A DNA stretch of 64,000 nucleotides. Origin: Bacillus sp. 165. GTDB taxonomy: Bacteria > Bacillota > Bacilli > Bacillales > Bacillaceae_G. The notes below the pieces were generated by a model. It worked only from the letters and a program-made list of their open reading frames with translations. It had not been told where the DNA came from and did not search any database. Shown in pieces: positions 37,665 to 48,691 of this stretch. Position 1 is the first letter of the stretch, and every line of letters starts with the position of its first letter. The stretch covers positions 124,001-188,000 of the forward strand of contig NZ_JAGHKQ010000004.1 of assembly GCF_017742235.1 (NCBI RefSeq), read 5' to 3'. A program made the translations under genes and the position numbers.

Positions 37665-38669
37665 ATGGCTGAAAATGTAAAAGTAAATCGTCATGCTGAG
37701 CTTGGCTTAACTGACGGACAAGTATTAGAAATGTATCGCACAATGCTTATGGCTCGTAAAATTGATGAGCGTATGTGGCTTTTAAACCGTGCCGGTAAAA
37801 TTCCGTTTGTAATTTCTTGTCAGGGGCAAGAAGCTGCGCAAGTAGGAGCGGCATTTGCTCTTGACAGCGAAAAGGATTATGTGTTGCCTTACTATCGTGA
37901 TATGGGCGTTGTATTAACGTTCGGAATGACTGCGAAAGAGTTAATGCTGTCCGCATTCGCAAAAGCTGAAGATCCGAACTCTGGCGGACGTCAAATGCCA
38001 GGTCACTTCGGACAAAAGAAAAACCGCATTGTAACAGGATCTTCACCAGTTACAACGCAAGTACCTCATGCTGTAGGAGTAGCGCTTGCGGGTCGCATGG
38101 AAGGTAAGGATCTTGTGACGTTTGTAACGTTTGGAGAAGGTTCTTCAAACCAAGGTGACTTCCATGAAGGTGCGAACTTTGCTGGTGTACACAAGCTTCC
38201 AGTAATCTTCATGTGTGAAAACAATAAATATGCGATTTCTGTACCGATTGAAAAGCAATTGGCTTGCGAAAAGGTATCTGATCGTGCAATCGGCTACGGA
38301 ATGCCGGGATACACAGTAGATGGAAATGATCCGCTTGAAGTCTACAAGGCAGTAAAAGAAGCTGCGGATCGTGGCCGCCGCGGCGAAGGTCCAACTTTAA
38401 TTGAAACAGTTTCTTATCGTTTAACTGCACACTCCAGTGATGATGATGATCGTGCATATCGTAACCGTGAGGAAGTAGAAGAGGCGAAAAAGAAAGACCC
38501 AATGTATACTTTCGCTATGTATTTAAAAGAAGCGGGTGTGCTGACAGATGAGCTTGAAAAGCAAATCTTGGACGATATAATGAAAATCGTGAACGAAGCA
38601 ACGGATTACGCAGAAAAAGCACCATATGCAGATCCGGAATCTGCATTGAAGTACGTATACGCGGAATAA
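37665..38669 (+). CDS. bkdAA: Branched-chain alpha-keto acid dehydrogenase E1 alpha
   Basis: TPP-dependent decarboxylase subunit. The 334-residue protein has GRQMPGHFG, FVTFGEGSSNQGDFHEGANFAGVHKLPVIFMCENNKYAIS (TPP motif GDG-like GEG-NN) and the RLTAHSSDDDDRAYRNREEVEE phosphorylation-loop-type segment. Pairs with BkdAB encoded 13 bases downstream. Confidence 0.97.
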   Translation: MAENVKVNRHAELGLTDGQVLEMYRTMLMARKIDERMWLLNRAGKIPFVISCQGQEAAQVGAAFALDSEKDYVLPYYRDMGVVLTFGMTAKELMLSAFAKAEDPNSGGRQMPGHFGQKKNRIVTGSSPVTTQVPHAVGVALAGRMEGKDLVTFVTFGEGSSNQGDFHEGANFAGVHKLPVIFMCENNKYAISVPIEKQLACEKVSDRAIGYGMPGYTVDGNDPLEVYKAVKEAADRGRRGEGPTLIETVSYRLTAHSSDDDDRAYRNREEVEEAKKKDPMYTFAMYLKEAGVLTDELEKQILDDIMKIVNEATDYAEKAPYADPESALKYVYAE

Positions 38670-38682
38670 GGGGGAAGTTTTC

Positions 38683-39666
38683 ATGGCTGTAATGTCTTAT
38701 ATTGACGCTATTACATTAGCGATGCGCGAAGAAATGGAACGCGACAAGCGCGTGTTTGTTCTAGGTGAAGACGTGGGACTGAAAGGCGGCGTATTTAAAG
38801 CGACGCAAGGATTATATGATAAATTCGGTGAAGACCGTGTAATGGATACTCCACTTGCAGAATCTGCAATCGCAGGAGTGGCAATTGGAGCTGCAATGTA
38901 TGGAATGCGTCCAATCGCAGAAATGCAGTTTGCGGATTTCATTATGCCAGCTGTAAACCAAATTATTTCTGAAGCGGCACGTGTCCGCTATCGTTCCAAT
39001 AATGACTGGACTTGTCCTCTGACTGTTCGTGCGCCATTTGGCGGCGGTGTTCATGGAGCGCTGTATCATTCTCAATCTGTAGAAGCGGTATTTGCAAATC
39101 AACCTGGTTTGAAGATCGTAATTCCATCTACTCCTTATGATGCAAAAGGGTTATTGAAAGCGGCAATCCGTGATGAAGATCCTGTATTGTTCTTTGAACA
39201 TAAGCGTGCATATCGTTTAATTAAAGGTGAAGTACCTGAAGATGATTATGTATTGCCAATCGGTAAAGCAGACGTAAAACGTGAAGGTGATGATATTACA
39301 GTTATCACTTACGGATTATGCGTTCATTTTGCATTGCAAGCAGCTGAAAAATTAGCACAGGACGGTATTTCCGCTCATATTTTAGATTTGCGTACAATCT
39401 ATCCTTTAGATAAGGAAGCAATCATTGAAGCGGCATCTAAAACGGGTAAAGTCCTTCTTGTAACAGAAGATAATAAAGAAGGAAGTGTAATGGGCGAGGT
39501 TGCGGCAATCATTGCAGAAAATTGCTTATTTGATCTAGATGCTCCAATTGCTCGTTTAGCAGGTCCGGATGTTCCTGCTATGCCTTATGCACCGACAATG
39601 GAGAAGTACTTCATGGTGAACCCAGATAAAGTAGAAAAAGCAATGCGCGAGCTTGCGGAATTTTAG
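38683..39666 (+). CDS. bkdAB: Branched-chain alpha-keto acid dehydrogenase E1 beta
   Basis: Second half of the E1 heterotetramer. The 327-residue protein has VLGEDVGLKGGVFKATQGL, DTPLAESAIAGVAIGAAMYG, QFADFIMPAVNQI and RAPFGGGVHGALYHSQSVEA, all family signatures, and ends with the usual TMEKYFMVNPDKV. Nineteen bases separate it from bkdB. Confidence 0.97.
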   Translation: MAVMSYIDAITLAMREEMERDKRVFVLGEDVGLKGGVFKATQGLYDKFGEDRVMDTPLAESAIAGVAIGAAMYGMRPIAEMQFADFIMPAVNQIISEAARVRYRSNNDWTCPLTVRAPFGGGVHGALYHSQSVEAVFANQPGLKIVIPSTPYDAKGLLKAAIRDEDPVLFFEHKRAYRLIKGEVPEDDYVLPIGKADVKREGDDITVITYGLCVHFALQAAEKLAQDGISAHILDLRTIYPLDKEAIIEAASKTGKVLLVTEDNKEGSVMGEVAAIIAENCLFDLDAPIARLAGPDVPAMPYAPTMEKYFMVNPDKVEKAMRELAEF

Positions 39667-39684
39667 TCGGGGAGGAGTGGAATA

Positions 39685-40965
39685 ATGGGTATGGAAAAAA
39701 TTACAATGCCTCAGTTAGGTGAGAGCGTAACAGAAGGTACAATAAGCAAATGGCTTGTATCTGTGGGAGATCGTGTAAATAAATACGATCCGCTTGCAGA
39801 GGTTATGACAGATAAAGTAAATGCAGAAGTGCCATCTTCTTTTACAGGCGTAATTAAAGAGCTTGTAGCAGGAGAAGGAGACACATTGGCTGTAGGTGAA
39901 GTTATCTGCTTAATCCAAGTGGAAGGAGCAGATGAAGCAGCTGCTACAGCTGTAGAGGAGAAGCCAGCAGCGGCAGAAGTAAAGGCAGAAGAGCCTAAGG
40001 CTGCTAATAAACCTCGTTATTCTCCAGCTGTGTTGAAGCTTGCAGGAGAGCACAATATTGATCTTGATCAAGTAACGGGAACAGGGGCCAATGGTCGCAT
40101 CACTCGTAAAGATATTTTGAAAATAGTTGAGTCTGGAAATATTCCGGTTGCAGGTGCTAAGAAAGAAGAAAAACCAGCTGTATCGGTACAACAGGAGGCA
40201 CCAGCACCGCAAGCAGAAGCGAAAGCAGCGCCTGTTAAAGAAGTTTCCATTCCGACGATGCCTGGGGATATCGAAATTCCAGTTACAGGTGTACGTAAAG
40301 CAATCGCAGCCAATATGCTTCGCAGCAAGCATGAGGCTCCGCATGCTTGGATGACAATCGAAGTTGACGTAACAAACTTAGTCGAGTACCGTAACAGCAT
40401 TAAAAATGAATTCAAGAAGACAGAAGGATTTAATTTAACCTTCTTTGCATTCTTTGTTAAAGCTATTGCCCAAGCATTAAAAGAGTTCCCACAAATTAAT
40501 TCTATGTGGGCTGGAGATAAGATTATCCAAAAGAAAGATATTAATATCTCTATTGCAGTAGCAACAGAAACAGAATTATTTGTACCTGTTATCAAGCACG
40601 CAGATGAGAAAACAATCAAAGGCATTGCGCGTGAAATTACTGAACTTGCAACAAAAGTAAGAACTAAGAAGCTGAAGTCTGAAGATATGCAAGGTGGAAC
40701 ATTTACCGTGAATAACACTGGTTCTTTCGGGTCTGTTCAATCTATGGGTATCATCAACCATCCGCAAGCAGCTATTTTACAAGTAGAATCTATTGTAAAA
40801 CGTCCTGTATTTATGGAGAACGGAATGTTCGGTGCTCGTGATATGGTAAATCTTTGCCTATCTTTAGATCACCGTGTGCTTGACGGCTTAATTTGTGGCA
40901 AATTCTTGGCTCGTGTAAAAGAAATTTTAGAAAACGTGTCAAAAGAGAATACGTCTGTATATTAA
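39685..40965 (+). CDS. bkdB: Branched-chain acyltransferase E2 component
   Basis: Lipoamide acyltransferase core of the complex. The 426-residue protein has one lipoyl domain (about 1-80; lipoyl Lys in EVMTDKVNAEVPS), an Ala/Glu-rich linker, a peripheral-subunit binding domain (RYSPAVLKLAGEHNIDLDQVTGTGANGRITRKDI), a second linker, and the catalytic domain ending with SLDHRVLDGL (DHRxxDG). The start codon is ATG 39685 after GGGGAGGAGTGG; ATG 39691 is possible. Last operon gene, followed by a terminator. Confidence 0.97.
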   Translation: MGMEKITMPQLGESVTEGTISKWLVSVGDRVNKYDPLAEVMTDKVNAEVPSSFTGVIKELVAGEGDTLAVGEVICLIQVEGADEAAATAVEEKPAAAEVKAEEPKAANKPRYSPAVLKLAGEHNIDLDQVTGTGANGRITRKDILKIVESGNIPVAGAKKEEKPAVSVQQEAPAPQAEAKAAPVKEVSIPTMPGDIEIPVTGVRKAIAANMLRSKHEAPHAWMTIEVDVTNLVEYRNSIKNEFKKTEGFNLTFFAFFVKAIAQALKEFPQINSMWAGDKIIQKKDINISIAVATETELFVPVIKHADEKTIKGIAREITELATKVRTKKLKSEDMQGGTFTVNNTGSFGSVQSMGIINHPQAAILQVESIVKRPVFMENGMFGARDMVNLCLSLDHRVLDGLICGKFLARVKEILENVSKENTSVY

Positions 40966-40971
40966 TTAGAA

Positions 40972-41004
40972 AAAAAGCCCGTTCCTCAAAGGAATGGGCT
41001 TTTT
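40972..41004 (+). terminator. bkd operon terminator
   Basis: AAAAAGCCCGTTCC pairs with GGAATGGGCTTTTT around TCAAA. Confidence 0.93.
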
Positions 41005-41170
41005 ACATAGGAAAAAGAGATTGGAAACAATTACACATGAATTAGCTGACGTGAACAGTTATTTATAAAGGACAATTACATAAAACGACTTGAAGCCTGT
41101 CACACATCTTGTTATGTTGTACATAAGCTATGTAAGAAAGAGTGAAAATTTAACAGAAGGGCTTGTTACT

Positions 41171-41635
41171 ATGGGGTACGTAGAGGAATTACGCAAGATA
41201 GTTGGTCACCGGCCGCTTATTCTTGTTGGTTCGGTTGTCTTAGTGCTTGATGAACAAGAGCGGGTATTGTTGCAGCAACGAAGGGAACCGCATGGAAAAT
41301 GGGGACTGCTTGGCGGATTAATGGAGCTTGGAGAATCTCCGGAAGAAACGGCACAACGTGAAGTACTCGAGGAGTCAGGATTACAAGTGAAAAATTTGTC
41401 CTTGATTAACGTATATTCTGGGAAAAACTATTTTGTAAAACTTGCAAACGGAGATGAGTTTCAGACGGTAACGATGGCTTATTATACAAAGCAATATGAA
41501 GGAACGCCGGTTATAAATAAAAATGAAGCGTTGGATTTGCAGTTTTTTTCTGTAACGGAGCTTCCAGATTATATCGTGGGTTCACATAAAAAAATGATTG
41601 AAGAATATATAAATCAACAACAACGGAATGGATAA
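41171..41635 (+). CDS. Nudix hydrolase
   Basis: A 154-residue Nudix protein of unknown substrate, hydrolysing nucleoside diphosphates linked to another moiety. The full Nudix box G(LMELG)E(SPEETAQ)REVLEESGL is present, with VGSVVLVLDEQERVLLQQR upstream and YYTKQYEGTP downstream as in MutT-like ADP-ribose pyrophosphatase-type proteins. The ATG at 41171 has AGAAGGGC ten bases upstream; the ATG at 41090 lies in a non-homologous extension. A palindrome TTATGT-TGT-ACATAA (41112-41126) lies upstream. Confidence 0.9.
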   Translation: MGYVEELRKIVGHRPLILVGSVVLVLDEQERVLLQQRREPHGKWGLLGGLMELGESPEETAQREVLEESGLQVKNLSLINVYSGKNYFVKLANGDEFQTVTMAYYTKQYEGTPVINKNEALDLQFFSVTELPDYIVGSHKKMIEEYINQQQRNG

Positions 41636-41675
41636 TAAAAATCACCTTGCAATTATGCTGCAAGGTGATTTTTAT
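41636..41675. terminator. Terminator after the Nudix gene
   Basis: A perfect 15-bp stem AAAAATCACCTTGCA with TGCAAGGTGATTTTT and a 7-base loop, T-rich on both strands. Confidence 0.93.
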
Positions 41676-41855
41676 TGCTTTTACTGCAAGATTGCCCTTT
41701 GCCAAGTCATCAAATTTATAATACACTTAATATGTAAAATATTTAGAAAATTTTATATTGATATAATTATCTTTTGATTAACAAACCATCTGAAATAGAA
41801 AGCAATGTCTTTTGGCGATGGGAGCTTAATCTATAAGGAAAGGGGAGCAAGGTGG

Positions 41856-43883
41856 ATGAGCGTGAAAGATACGTTTCAGGAGTTTAGGATGCCAGATTAT
41901 CAAGAATGGGAGACATTAGCAGAGAAAACGCTAAAAGGGCGGCCATTCGATACGATTGTATCAGAACTTATTGAGCAAATTCAGCTAAAGCCTTTGTATA
42001 CAAAAGAGGATGTAAGCCTTGAAAAAATAAACAACATAGCAGGCTTATTTCCTAAGGAAACAAGAGGTATTGCCCAAGAGCTATGGGGAAAGGATTCTGA
42101 AGCAGCAAATCGTGTTATTCGGGACGCTCTTGAACATGGTCAAACAGTATTGCACATTGTACTTGACCATGCAACTTTGCAAGGGAAGGATTCAGACAAA
42201 GTGGCAATAGAGCATGTTGTGAACAAAGGAATCTCTTTAAATTGTAAGAATGATTTTGAAAGCGTTTTTAATAATATACCAATTACAGCCTATCCATTAA
42301 TGGCATACGCCGGTTTTACGTCTGTACCTTTATTATCATTATTATTTTCTTATGTAAAAGAGCGTGGGGTGGCTTTTTCTGATATGTTTGGGTCTCTAGG
42401 CGCCGACCCGCTTGCTTATCTAGCCGGTGAAGGGAAATTGCCGATGCCTTTAGAGACATGCTATGACGATATGGCTGTTTCTGTAAAATGGACAAAAGAA
42501 TATGCCCCAAATGTAAGGACTATTTTTATTAAAACAGATACATATCATAATGCTGGCGCAAATGCCGTACAAGAAGTGGCGTTTGCTATTGCGACGGCTG
42601 CAGAGTATGTGCGGGAATGTCTAAAAAGAAATATAGCGATTGATGATATATGTGATCAGTTCACCTTTATTGTATCTGCTGGGAATCATCTGTTTACTGA
42701 GATCTCTAAGTTTCGTGCAATACGCGTGGTATGGAAAAAAATTGCCGAAGCTTTTGGAGCAAGTGCAGACAAACAAACGATGCTGTTACATGCTCGTACA
42801 TCAAGCCGTACGAAAACTGCATATGATCCTTATGTCAATATGCTTCGCGCAACAACAGAAGCATTTTCAGCCATTGTCGGAGGTGCTGACAGCTTACATG
42901 TGAGTACATTTGATGAAGTCTATGAGACTGCAGAGAACCATTCGAATCGCTGGGCTCGAAACATTCAGCATATTTTACATGGTGAAGCTCATGTGTCTAA
43001 GGTGATAGATGCAGCTGGCGGTTCTTATTATGTTGAGGCTTTGACGGAAACCTTAGCACAAAAGGCTTGGGAATTGTTCCAGGCCATCGAACAGCGCGGA
43101 GGGATGAGCAAGGCGCTGAAAGATGGATTTATTCAAGAGGAGATTAAATCGACTGCTAAAAAGCGCTATGAAAAAGTAACGGGTTTGCATCAAAAAATTA
43201 TCGGTACAAATATTTACATTAAAAAGGATGAACAGCGTTTAAAGGTACAAAAACAAAAAGAGAAACAACAACGCATCGAAGGCATACAGCTGTATAAAGA
43301 ACAGAGCCACGAGCAGGTGCTGCAGCTAGGTGAACTCAGTAAAAAGCTTGCTCTGTATAATGAAAGAAAAATAGACACTTTAATTCATGCAGCTTCTTTA
43401 GGTGTGACTCTTGGAGAAATGATGCAAGGAATGACCGGTGAAGAGCTTGAAGTCGAGCCGTTAATTTCCATTCGAGACGCTCAGCCGTTTGAAGTGCTGC
43501 GAGAAGCTGCTGAACAATACGAAGAGTTAAAAGGAAAGCGGCCTCAACTAGTGGTTGTCCAAACTACAAATAAGGACGCATATCTTACAGGTATTCTTGA
43601 AGCCTGCGGGTTCGAGGTTTTCAAATTAAGTGCCTCTTCCATTGAGGCTATAGCTATTCCAGAAGACGCACATGCTATTTTTGTAGATGGTGAAAATCTG
43701 GGAGTTAGTATTTCAACTGTACTGCAAAAAGCAGGACAAGTGAAAGTATTTGTCGTTGGTACCTTGGAAGGAGAACATGAACAAGAATTATTGCAGCAAG
43801 GGATAACTGGATTTATACATGAATCAGGTGAATTACTGCCGTTATTATATACATTGCATAACGAGTTGGAGGTGATTGGATGA
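41856..43883 (+). CDS. mutA: Methylmalonyl-CoA mutase small subunit
   Basis: Non-catalytic partner of MutB in the heterodimeric cobalamin enzyme. About 675 residues: a TIM-barrel like mutase domain (about 20-480) and a C-terminal Rossmann-like domain ([20 protein letters not shown] onward) that lacks the DxHxxG cobalamin ligand motif, as expected for small subunits. The start is uncertain: ATG 41856 (GGGGAG eight bases upstream) or GTG 41862 (AAGGTGG). Overlaps mutB by four bases (ATGA). Confidence 0.93.
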   Translation: MSVKDTFQEFRMPDYQEWETLAEKTLKGRPFDTIVSELIEQIQLKPLYTKEDVSLEKINNIAGLFPKETRGIAQELWGKDSEAANRVIRDALEHGQTVLHIVLDHATLQGKDSDKVAIEHVVNKGISLNCKNDFESVFNNIPITAYPLMAYAGFTSVPLLSLLFSYVKERGVAFSDMFGSLGADPLAYLAGEGKLPMPLETCYDDMAVSVKWTKEYAPNVRTIFIKTDTYHNAGANAVQEVAFAIATAAEYVRECLKRNIAIDDICDQFTFIVSAGNHLFTEISKFRAIRVVWKKIAEAFGASADKQTMLLHARTSSRTKTAYDPYVNMLRATTEAFSAIVGGADSLHVSTFDEVYETAENHSNRWARNIQHILHGEAHVSKVIDAAGGSYYVEALTETLAQKAWELFQAIEQRGGMSKALKDGFIQEEIKSTAKKRYEKVTGLHQKIIGTNIYIKKDEQRLKVQKQKEKQQRIEGIQLYKEQSHEQVLQLGELSKKLALYNERKIDTLIHAASLGVTLGEMMQGMTGEELEVEPLISIRDAQPFEVLREAAEQYEELKGKRPQLVVVQTTNKDAYLTGILEACGFEVFKLSASSIEAIAIPEDAHAIFVDGENLGVSISTVLQKAGQVKVFVVGTLEGEHEQELLQQGITGFIHESGELLPLLYTLHNELEVIG

Positions 43884-46030
43884 AAATGCCGGATTTTACA
43901 GTAATGGATTTTCAGACAAGTTTTACGAAAGAAGATTGGAAGGAACCAGAAGCAAAGACGGTTTATACATCTAATGAAAAAATTGATATTCAATCTGTGT
44001 ATACGAAAAAGGATGTGGAAGATTTAGATTACTTAGATTTTAAACCAGGGCTTGCTCCGTATCATCGCGGACCGTATCCATTGATGTACACAAACCGTCC
44101 GTGGACAGTGCGACAGTATGCTGGATTCTCAACAGCTGAAGAAAGCAACGCATTTTATAAACGGAATTTAGCAGCCGGACAAAAGGGGTTATCGGTCGCG
44201 TTCGATTTAGCAACGCATCGCGGCTATGACTCCAATCATCCGCGTGTTATCGGTGATGTTGGAAAAGCCGGTGTGGCTATTGACTCTATTTTAGATATGA
44301 AAGTTTTATTTGACGGTATTCCGCTTGATCAGATGTCTGTATCCATGACTATGAACGGAGCTGTCTTACCGATTATGGCATTTTATATTGTAACGGCAGA
44401 AGAGCAAGGGGTTCGTCAGGAGCAGCTTACAGGAACAATTCAAAATGATATTTTAAAAGAATATATGGTACGTAATACTTATATTTATCCTCCAGAAACG
44501 TCAATGCGCATTATTTCTGATATTTTTGCTTATACATCCAAACATATGCCGAAGTTTAACAGCATCAGTATTTCAGGCTATCACTTACAGGAAGCAGGAG
44601 CACCAGCAGACTTAGAATTAGCTTACACACTGTTAAATGGGGTTGAATATGTACGTACGGGCTTGCAGGCCGGTTTAAATGTGGATGCCTTTGCTCCGCG
44701 GCTCTCTTTCTTCTGGGCGATTGGCATGAATTATTTTATGGAAGTAGCAAAAATGCGTGCGGGACGTTTATTGTGGGCAAAGCTGATGAAGCAGTTTCAT
44801 CCAAAAAATGAAAAATCGCTTGCCTTGCGAACACATTCGCAAACATCGGGCTGGAGTCTGACAGAGCAAGATCCATTCAATAATGTTGCGCGAACGTGTG
44901 TGGAAGCATTAGCGGCTGCATTAGGTCATACGCAATCGCTTCACACTAATGCGTTAGATGAAGCAATTGCACTGCCAACAGACTTTTCTGCGCGTATTGC
45001 TCGCAATACGCAATTGTATTTACAAGAAGAGACGGGTATTACTTCTGTTATAGATCCATGGGGCGGTTCTTACTATGTGGAATCACTAACCTCACAGCTC
45101 ATGAAACGAGCGTGGGAGCACATTGAAGAGATTGAGTCGCTCGGAGGCATGACAAAAGCAATTGAAAAAGGGATACCAAAATTAAGAATAGAGGAAGCAT
45201 CAGCTAGAAGACAGGCGCATATTGACTCAGGAAAAGAAGCAATTATCGGGGTAAATAAATATCGCCTAGATAAGGAAGAGCCGCTTGAAATTTTAGATAT
45301 TGATAACACGACAGTTCTAAAGAAGCAGCTGCAAAGATTGGAAGATTTAAAGAAGGGAAGAGATGAACAAAGCGTTCAAACAACATTAGAGGCGATCACT
45401 ACAGCGGCACAAACAGGAGAAGGAAACTTGCTGGAGCTTTCAATCGAAGCAGCGCGTGCACGTGCTACATTAGGAGAAATTTCTGATGCGATTGAAAAAG
45501 TAGCTGGTCGTCATAAAGCTGTTATCCAATCGGTAAGCGGCGTGTATCGCTCGGAATATGAAAAGCAAGATGAGATTCAAAGAGTACGAGAGAAAATCGA
45601 TGCCTTTGCAGAGCGTGAAGGTCGTCGTCCGCGTATTCTCATTGTAAAGCTTGGACAAGACGGTCATGACCGTGGAGCAAAGGTAGTAGCTACCGCTTAC
45701 GCTGATATGGGCTTTGATGTGGATATGGGACCTCTATTCCAAACACCGGAAGAAGCGGCTCGACAAGCTGTCGAAAATGATGTTCACTGCGTGGGAATGA
45801 GTTCTTTGGCTGGAGGACATAAAACCTTGCTTCCACAATTAATAGATGAGCTTCGAAAGTTGGGAAGAGAAGATATTGTTGTCATTGTTGGAGGAGTTAT
45901 TCCGGTACAAGATTATGAGTATTTGTATGAGCAAGGTGCAGCCGCTATCTTTGGACCTGGTACTGTTATTCCACAAGCAGCGGAAACAATTGTAGAAGAG
46001 ATTGAGAGACGTATAGAGGAAGAGGAATAA
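43880..46030 (+). CDS. mutB: Methylmalonyl-CoA mutase large (catalytic) subunit
   Basis: Adenosylcobalamin-dependent isomerisation of (R)-methylmalonyl-CoA to succinyl-CoA. The 716-residue protein has the N-terminal substrate-binding barrel ([48 protein letters not shown]) and the C-terminal B12 domain with DGHDRG (about residues 594-599), [11 protein letters not shown] and VGGVIP. A strong GGAGGTGATTGG ribosome site lies within the mutA end, so the two are coupled. Confidence 0.97.
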   Translation: MKMPDFTVMDFQTSFTKEDWKEPEAKTVYTSNEKIDIQSVYTKKDVEDLDYLDFKPGLAPYHRGPYPLMYTNRPWTVRQYAGFSTAEESNAFYKRNLAAGQKGLSVAFDLATHRGYDSNHPRVIGDVGKAGVAIDSILDMKVLFDGIPLDQMSVSMTMNGAVLPIMAFYIVTAEEQGVRQEQLTGTIQNDILKEYMVRNTYIYPPETSMRIISDIFAYTSKHMPKFNSISISGYHLQEAGAPADLELAYTLLNGVEYVRTGLQAGLNVDAFAPRLSFFWAIGMNYFMEVAKMRAGRLLWAKLMKQFHPKNEKSLALRTHSQTSGWSLTEQDPFNNVARTCVEALAAALGHTQSLHTNALDEAIALPTDFSARIARNTQLYLQEETGITSVIDPWGGSYYVESLTSQLMKRAWEHIEEIESLGGMTKAIEKGIPKLRIEEASARRQAHIDSGKEAIIGVNKYRLDKEEPLEILDIDNTTVLKKQLQRLEDLKKGRDEQSVQTTLEAITTAAQTGEGNLLELSIEAARARATLGEISDAIEKVAGRHKAVIQSVSGVYRSEYEKQDEIQRVREKIDAFAEREGRRPRILIVKLGQDGHDRGAKVVATAYADMGFDVDMGPLFQTPEEAARQAVENDVHCVGMSSLAGGHKTLLPQLIDELRKLGREDIVVIVGGVIPVQDYEYLYEQGAAAIFGPGTVIPQAAETIVEEIERRIEEEE

Positions 46031-46033
46031 AGT

Positions 46034-47146
46034 ATGAAAGAGGAACAAAAGCGGCCAGAATGGGTGCCAAATGAACATGATGATGCTTTTGCTTCAAAGG
46101 TCATGAAAGGAGTGGGGGAGCCCGCTCCTTTGAAACAGACCGTTAGAAAAAAAATATTGACTGCAAACGAGTTAGCAGAGGGAGTTAAGGAAAGTAATCG
46201 TACCATATTGGCACAAGCAATTACTTTAGTAGAAAGCAATGCTCCGAAGCATCAGCAAAAAGCACAGACTTTAATTCAGCATATTCTTCCTTATACAGGA
46301 AATTCAATACGAATCGGTATTACAGGCGTACCAGGAGCAGGGAAAAGTACCTTTATTGAAGCATTTGGCACACTGCTTTGTGAGAAGGGGCATAAGGTTG
46401 CTGTTCTTGCTGTAGACCCGAGCAGTTCTTTGACGGGTGGAAGCATTCTTGGCGATAAAACAAGAATGGAACAGCTTGTACAACAACCCAATGCTTTTAT
46501 TAGGCCGTCTCCGTCTGGGAGGACGTTAGGAGGAGTAAACAGAAGAACACGAGAAACTATATTACTTTGTGAAGCCGCTGGTTATGATGTGATTTTAGTA
46601 GAAACGGTCGGAGTTGGGCAGAGCGAAGGCATGGTTCGTGATATGGTGGATTTTTTTCTTTTGTTATCATTAACGGGAGCTGGAGATGAGCTACAGGGGA
46701 TTAAACGCGGTATTTTAGAGCTTACTGATGCCATTTTGATTAATAAAGCGGATGGTGATAATAAAATCCGTGCTTTGCAAACAGTGTCCCTTTACGAACA
46801 AATGTCTCATTTGTTTCAGCCTGTTACAGAAGGTTGGAGTACATATGTGGGTACTTGTTCTGCATTATATAAAGAGGGATTGCATATATTTTGGGATGTG
46901 GTACAAGAGTTTGCTGGTCAAACGAAACAATCGGGAGTGTTTCAGAAGAGACGAAATTCACAGAAGAAGAATTGGTTGTATGCATCCATTCGTGAACAGC
47001 TGGAAATGCGTTTTTTTTCTCATCCGAGCATGAAAGAAATGCTGCCTCTATGTGAACGGGATATATTGGAAGGAACACAAACCGTAACAAATGTTGTTGA
47101 AAGACTGATGAATCATTACGAACAAGGGAGAATACGAGGAGAGTAA
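46034..47146 (+). CDS. meaB: MeaB-type GTPase, methylmalonyl-CoA mutase chaperone
   Basis: G3E GTPase that gates cofactor loading and protects methylmalonyl-CoA mutase from inactivation. The 370-residue protein has Walker A GVPGAGKST (about 97-105), VAVLAVDPSSSLTGGSILGDKTRM, IRPSPSGRTLGGV, VETVGVGQSE (switch/Walker B) and the NKAD nucleotide base motif (INKADGDN). Four bases separate it from mutB, confirming one mutA-mutB-meaB operon. Confidence 0.95.
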   Translation: MKEEQKRPEWVPNEHDDAFASKVMKGVGEPAPLKQTVRKKILTANELAEGVKESNRTILAQAITLVESNAPKHQQKAQTLIQHILPYTGNSIRIGITGVPGAGKSTFIEAFGTLLCEKGHKVAVLAVDPSSSLTGGSILGDKTRMEQLVQQPNAFIRPSPSGRTLGGVNRRTRETILLCEAAGYDVILVETVGVGQSEGMVRDMVDFFLLLSLTGAGDELQGIKRGILELTDAILINKADGDNKIRALQTVSLYEQMSHLFQPVTEGWSTYVGTCSALYKEGLHIFWDVVQEFAGQTKQSGVFQKRRNSQKKNWLYASIREQLEMRFFSHPSMKEMLPLCERDILEGTQTVTNVVERLMNHYEQGRIRGE

Positions 47147-47222
47147 GAAGTTAATCGTATTTGTTGAATTGAATTCCTCTGTGTTGGTAATATAGTATTA
47201 GACCACTTTGAGGAGGGAAAAT

Positions 47223-47660
47223 ATGAACATCGATTTTAATTTTTTTATGAACGATGTTGTTCGTCAAGCGCGCGAAGAGATTGTAGCAGCTGGTTATACA
47301 GAACTGAAAACAATTGAAGAAGTAGATGAGGTATTTAAGAAGGATGGAGTTACGCTTGTTATGATAAATTCTGTTTGCGGCTGTGCAGGTGGAGTAGCTC
47401 GTCCGGCGGCAGCACATGCCATTCATTATGATAAGCGTCCAGACCATTTTGTAACTGTCTTTGCAGGCCAAGATAAAGAAGCAACGCAGCAGGCAAGACA
47501 ATATTTTGAAGGGTATCCGCCTTCTTCCCCTTCTTTTGCATTGATGAAAGACGGAAAAATTTTAACAATGGTGGAACGCCATGAGATTGAAGGGCATACT
47601 CCTATGGAGGTTGTAACGAAGCTTCAAAACTATTTTGATCAATATTGTGAGGAAGTGTAA
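47223..47660 (+). CDS. brxB: Bacilliredoxin BrxB (YqiW)
   Basis: A 145-residue DUF1094 protein that removes bacillithiol from protein thiols. The redox CGC motif stands in [29 protein letters not shown]-like segment ([17 protein letters not shown]) is family-typical. The ATG at 47223 has GAGGAGGG upstream; the longer frame from 47208 starts inside that site. A separate unit after meaB with its own terminator. Confidence 0.95.
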   Translation: MNIDFNFFMNDVVRQAREEIVAAGYTELKTIEEVDEVFKKDGVTLVMINSVCGCAGGVARPAAAHAIHYDKRPDHFVTVFAGQDKEATQQARQYFEGYPPSSPSFALMKDGKILTMVERHEIEGHTPMEVVTKLQNYFDQYCEEV

Positions 47661-47688
47661 AAGCTGATGCTAATATCAGCTTTTTTTT
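47660..47688 (+). terminator. brxB terminator
   Basis: AAAGCTGAT pairs with ATCAGCTTT, T8 follows; overlaps the stop codon. Confidence 0.9.
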
Positions 47689-47692
47689 GTTT

Positions 47693-47721
47693 ACCCCCAC
47701 AAAACAGACAAACTCTGCGAA
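47693..47721 (+). promoter_or_regulatory. Possible SigI promoter upstream of the DUF5667 gene-sigI-rsgI
   Basis: ACCCCC (47693-47698) and CGAA (47718-47721), 19 bases apart, resemble the -35 ACCCCC and -10 CGAA elements reported for B. subtilis SigI as I recall them. It lies directly after the brxB terminator and 37 bases before the DUF5667 gene. The spacer may be longer than usual. Confidence 0.45.
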
Positions 47722-47758
47722 TGAATATAGTGGAAAAAATTAATGGGGTGAAAAATTT

Positions 47759-48688
47759 ATGAAAAATGCAGTAATGAAGGCCACTTTATCAGCAATGCTA
47801 GTTTGCAGTCCGTTCGTTGTGGGTACAGCAGCTTATGCAGATGGAACAGACGAAGTAAAAACAGAACAAACAAAACAACCATCTTTAGTACAAGGAGATT
47901 TCTTCTACTTTGTGAAAACAATGGTTGAAAAAATTAAATTAGCTCTTGCGGACAATGATTTAGAAAAAGCAAAGCTATTATCTACATTTGCTGCGGAGCG
48001 TATGGCTGAAGCGCAAGTTCTTTTAAAAGAAGGAAAAGAGGATCTTTTAAAAGAGACATTAAATGCAGCTGTATCTAACTTGGACAAAGCGGATGATATT
48101 GTAGAAAAATCAGAAACTGAACAAGTAGAAGTAGAAAATGTAGATGCTGACACTGAACAAGTAGAAGCAGAAGATACAGCTGCCGACACTGAAAAAGCAG
48201 AGACAGAAGAAGTATCTAAAGTAAAAATGCATATTGGCCACAATATCGAAGCATTAGCAAAAGTATTAGACAAAGTTGAACATAAAAATGCAAAGGCAAA
48301 GTATGCTATAGCTAAAAATATCGAAAAAAGCTTTGCAAAAATCGCACAAAGAATCGAAAAAATTGAAATGAAGCAACAAGAAACGGCAGATATGGAACAA
48401 GAAGGTACACTTCAAGTTGTTGAAGGACAACCATCTGAGGTAACAGAAGTGCAACCAGTACAAGAGTCTGAAGCAGAGAAGGATTCTGTTACTGTAAAAA
48501 ATCAAGTGAAAGAACATGTAGCGCTGCACAATGAGCAAAAAGATGCGCATAAGGAAATGAAACAACAAGAAAAGACTGAACGTAAAGAAACGCATAAATA
48601 CCATAAAGAAATGCAAGAAAACCAGACAGAAGAAAAAAAATCTGCTAAACATTCAGAAAAAAAATCTGAAGAAAAGCATGATCGATAA
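47759..48688 (+). CDS. Secreted DUF5667-like protein linked to sigI
   Basis: A 309-residue exported protein: signal peptide MKNAVMKATLSAMLVCSPFV with an AYADG cleavage region, then GDFFYFVKTMVEKIKLALADNDLEKAKLL with helical repeats, typical of DUF5667, to about residue 120. A Glu/Val/Asp-rich repeat (EQVEVENVDADTEQVEAEDT) follows, then a second helical block and a very charged Lys/Glu/His-rich tail (about 240-309) without an anchor. GGGGTGAAA precedes the ATG. It is the first gene before sigI-rsgI. The function is unknown; a cell-envelope role under SigI is inference. Confidence 0.85.
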   Translation: MKNAVMKATLSAMLVCSPFVVGTAAYADGTDEVKTEQTKQPSLVQGDFFYFVKTMVEKIKLALADNDLEKAKLLSTFAAERMAEAQVLLKEGKEDLLKETLNAAVSNLDKADDIVEKSETEQVEVENVDADTEQVEAEDTAADTEKAETEEVSKVKMHIGHNIEALAKVLDKVEHKNAKAKYAIAKNIEKSFAKIAQRIEKIEMKQQETADMEQEGTLQVVEGQPSEVTEVQPVQESEAEKDSVTVKNQVKEHVALHNEQKDAHKEMKQQEKTERKETHKYHKEMQENQTEEKKSAKHSEKKSEEKHDR

Positions 48689-48691
48689 GAA

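Noticed and set aside
40068-40718. 216-codon open frame on the minus strand inside bkdB
   Set aside because: It mirrors the bkdB coding frame, has no ribosome site and reads as low-complexity Ser/Ala/Thr sequence.
41676-41855. Cobalamin riboswitch before mutA
   Set aside because: The region is short and AT-rich, with no B12-box-like sequence or multi-helix structure.
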